A DNA stretch of 64,000 bases from the NCBI GenBank assembly GCA_036378675.1, contig DASUWA010000023.1:62001-126000 (forward strand), written 5' to 3'. The position numbers and the translations under genes are program-made. Each line of letters begins with the position of its first letter. Position 1 is the stretch's first letter. Source of the DNA: Acidimicrobiales bacterium. Its GTDB lineage: Bacteria; Actinomycetota; Acidimicrobiia; Acidimicrobiales; Palsa-688. Positions 63,984-64,000 of the stretch are shown here, in pieces. Below the pieces are notes generated by a model, which did not search any database, was not told where the DNA came from, and saw only the letters and a program-made list of their open reading frames with translations.

Positions 63984-64000
63984 CGTTGCAATGTTATTGG

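Overview
The window is high-GC DNA with short intergenic gaps, many start/stop overlaps (ATGA, GTGA, TGATG) and many GTG starts. The gene content fits a soil actinomycete: QGVTE-type UppP, LAL-type LuxR regulators, CaiB/BaiF CoA-transferases, SDRs, an actinobacterial-style urease cluster, and cobalamin and TPP riboswitches. An acidimicrobial or related uncultured lineage is plausible, but the class cannot be settled from this sequence. I see no rRNA, tRNA, CRISPR array, transposase, integrase or replication origin. The sequence looks like ordinary chromosome.

Layout. Positions 1-3.6 kb carry a cut SDR, an aldo/keto reductase, a MarR regulator, an FNR/thioredoxin-reductase-like flavoprotein and a DUF4254 protein. 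Positions 3.5-6.8 kb (minus) hold a tight queD-queC-GT9-beta-propeller operon, that is, deazaguanine synthesis joined to a glycosyltransferase. Positions 7.3-9.0 kb hold a SnoaL-like gene, a small protein and a decayed SnoaL-like pseudogene. Positions 9.1-18.9 kb look like a duplicated module: an FNR-like flavoprotein, a STAS protein and a giant LAL regulator each occur twice. A zinc-free bL36 gene (rpmJ type) too short for normal ORF calling lies between the copies, and a sulfite-oxidase-like molybdoenzyme sits in copy B. Positions 19.1-25.5 kb carry a lactonase-like beta-propeller and the urease cluster ureABCFGD, followed by a third LAL regulator (25.7-28.5 kb).

Positions 29.2-34.7 kb form a co-directional acyl-CoA catabolic operon: acyl-CoA dehydrogenase, APH-like kinase, quinone-oxidoreductase-like MDR, TetR and two SDRs. 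Positions 35.0-39.6 kb carry a secreted subtilase with a strictly periodic Trp tail and a GAF-GGDEF-EAL membrane protein. Then come a ChrB-N-domain protein divergent from uppP, a CoA-transferase/thiolase/OB-fold operon (41.2-45.1 kb), an amidohydrolase, an AhpD-like protein, a VOC protein, a Baeyer-Villiger monooxygenase and a Rid protein. Positions 49.8-53.7 kb carry VOC, DUF3052, a truncated DJ-1 gene, TetR, Tag, an SDR and an ArsR regulator. Positions 53.7-57.6 kb concern cofactors: a cobalamin riboswitch with a Ni/Co transporter, a rhodanese-CBS gene interrupted by one in-frame TGA, and thiC under a TPP riboswitch. The end carries two CaiB/BaiF genes and a metY/CoA-binding/methyltransferase operon.

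Most notable: the TGA in the rhodanese gene falls where I recall homologues having Cys, and a perfect 8-bp hairpin with a G-first loop starts 12 nt downstream, which makes it a candidate selenoprotein. Also notable are the deazaguanine/GT9 operon, the duplicated FNR-STAS-LAL module with one eroded copy, two apparent CTG start codons, and the subtilase tail with a Trp at every fifth residue.
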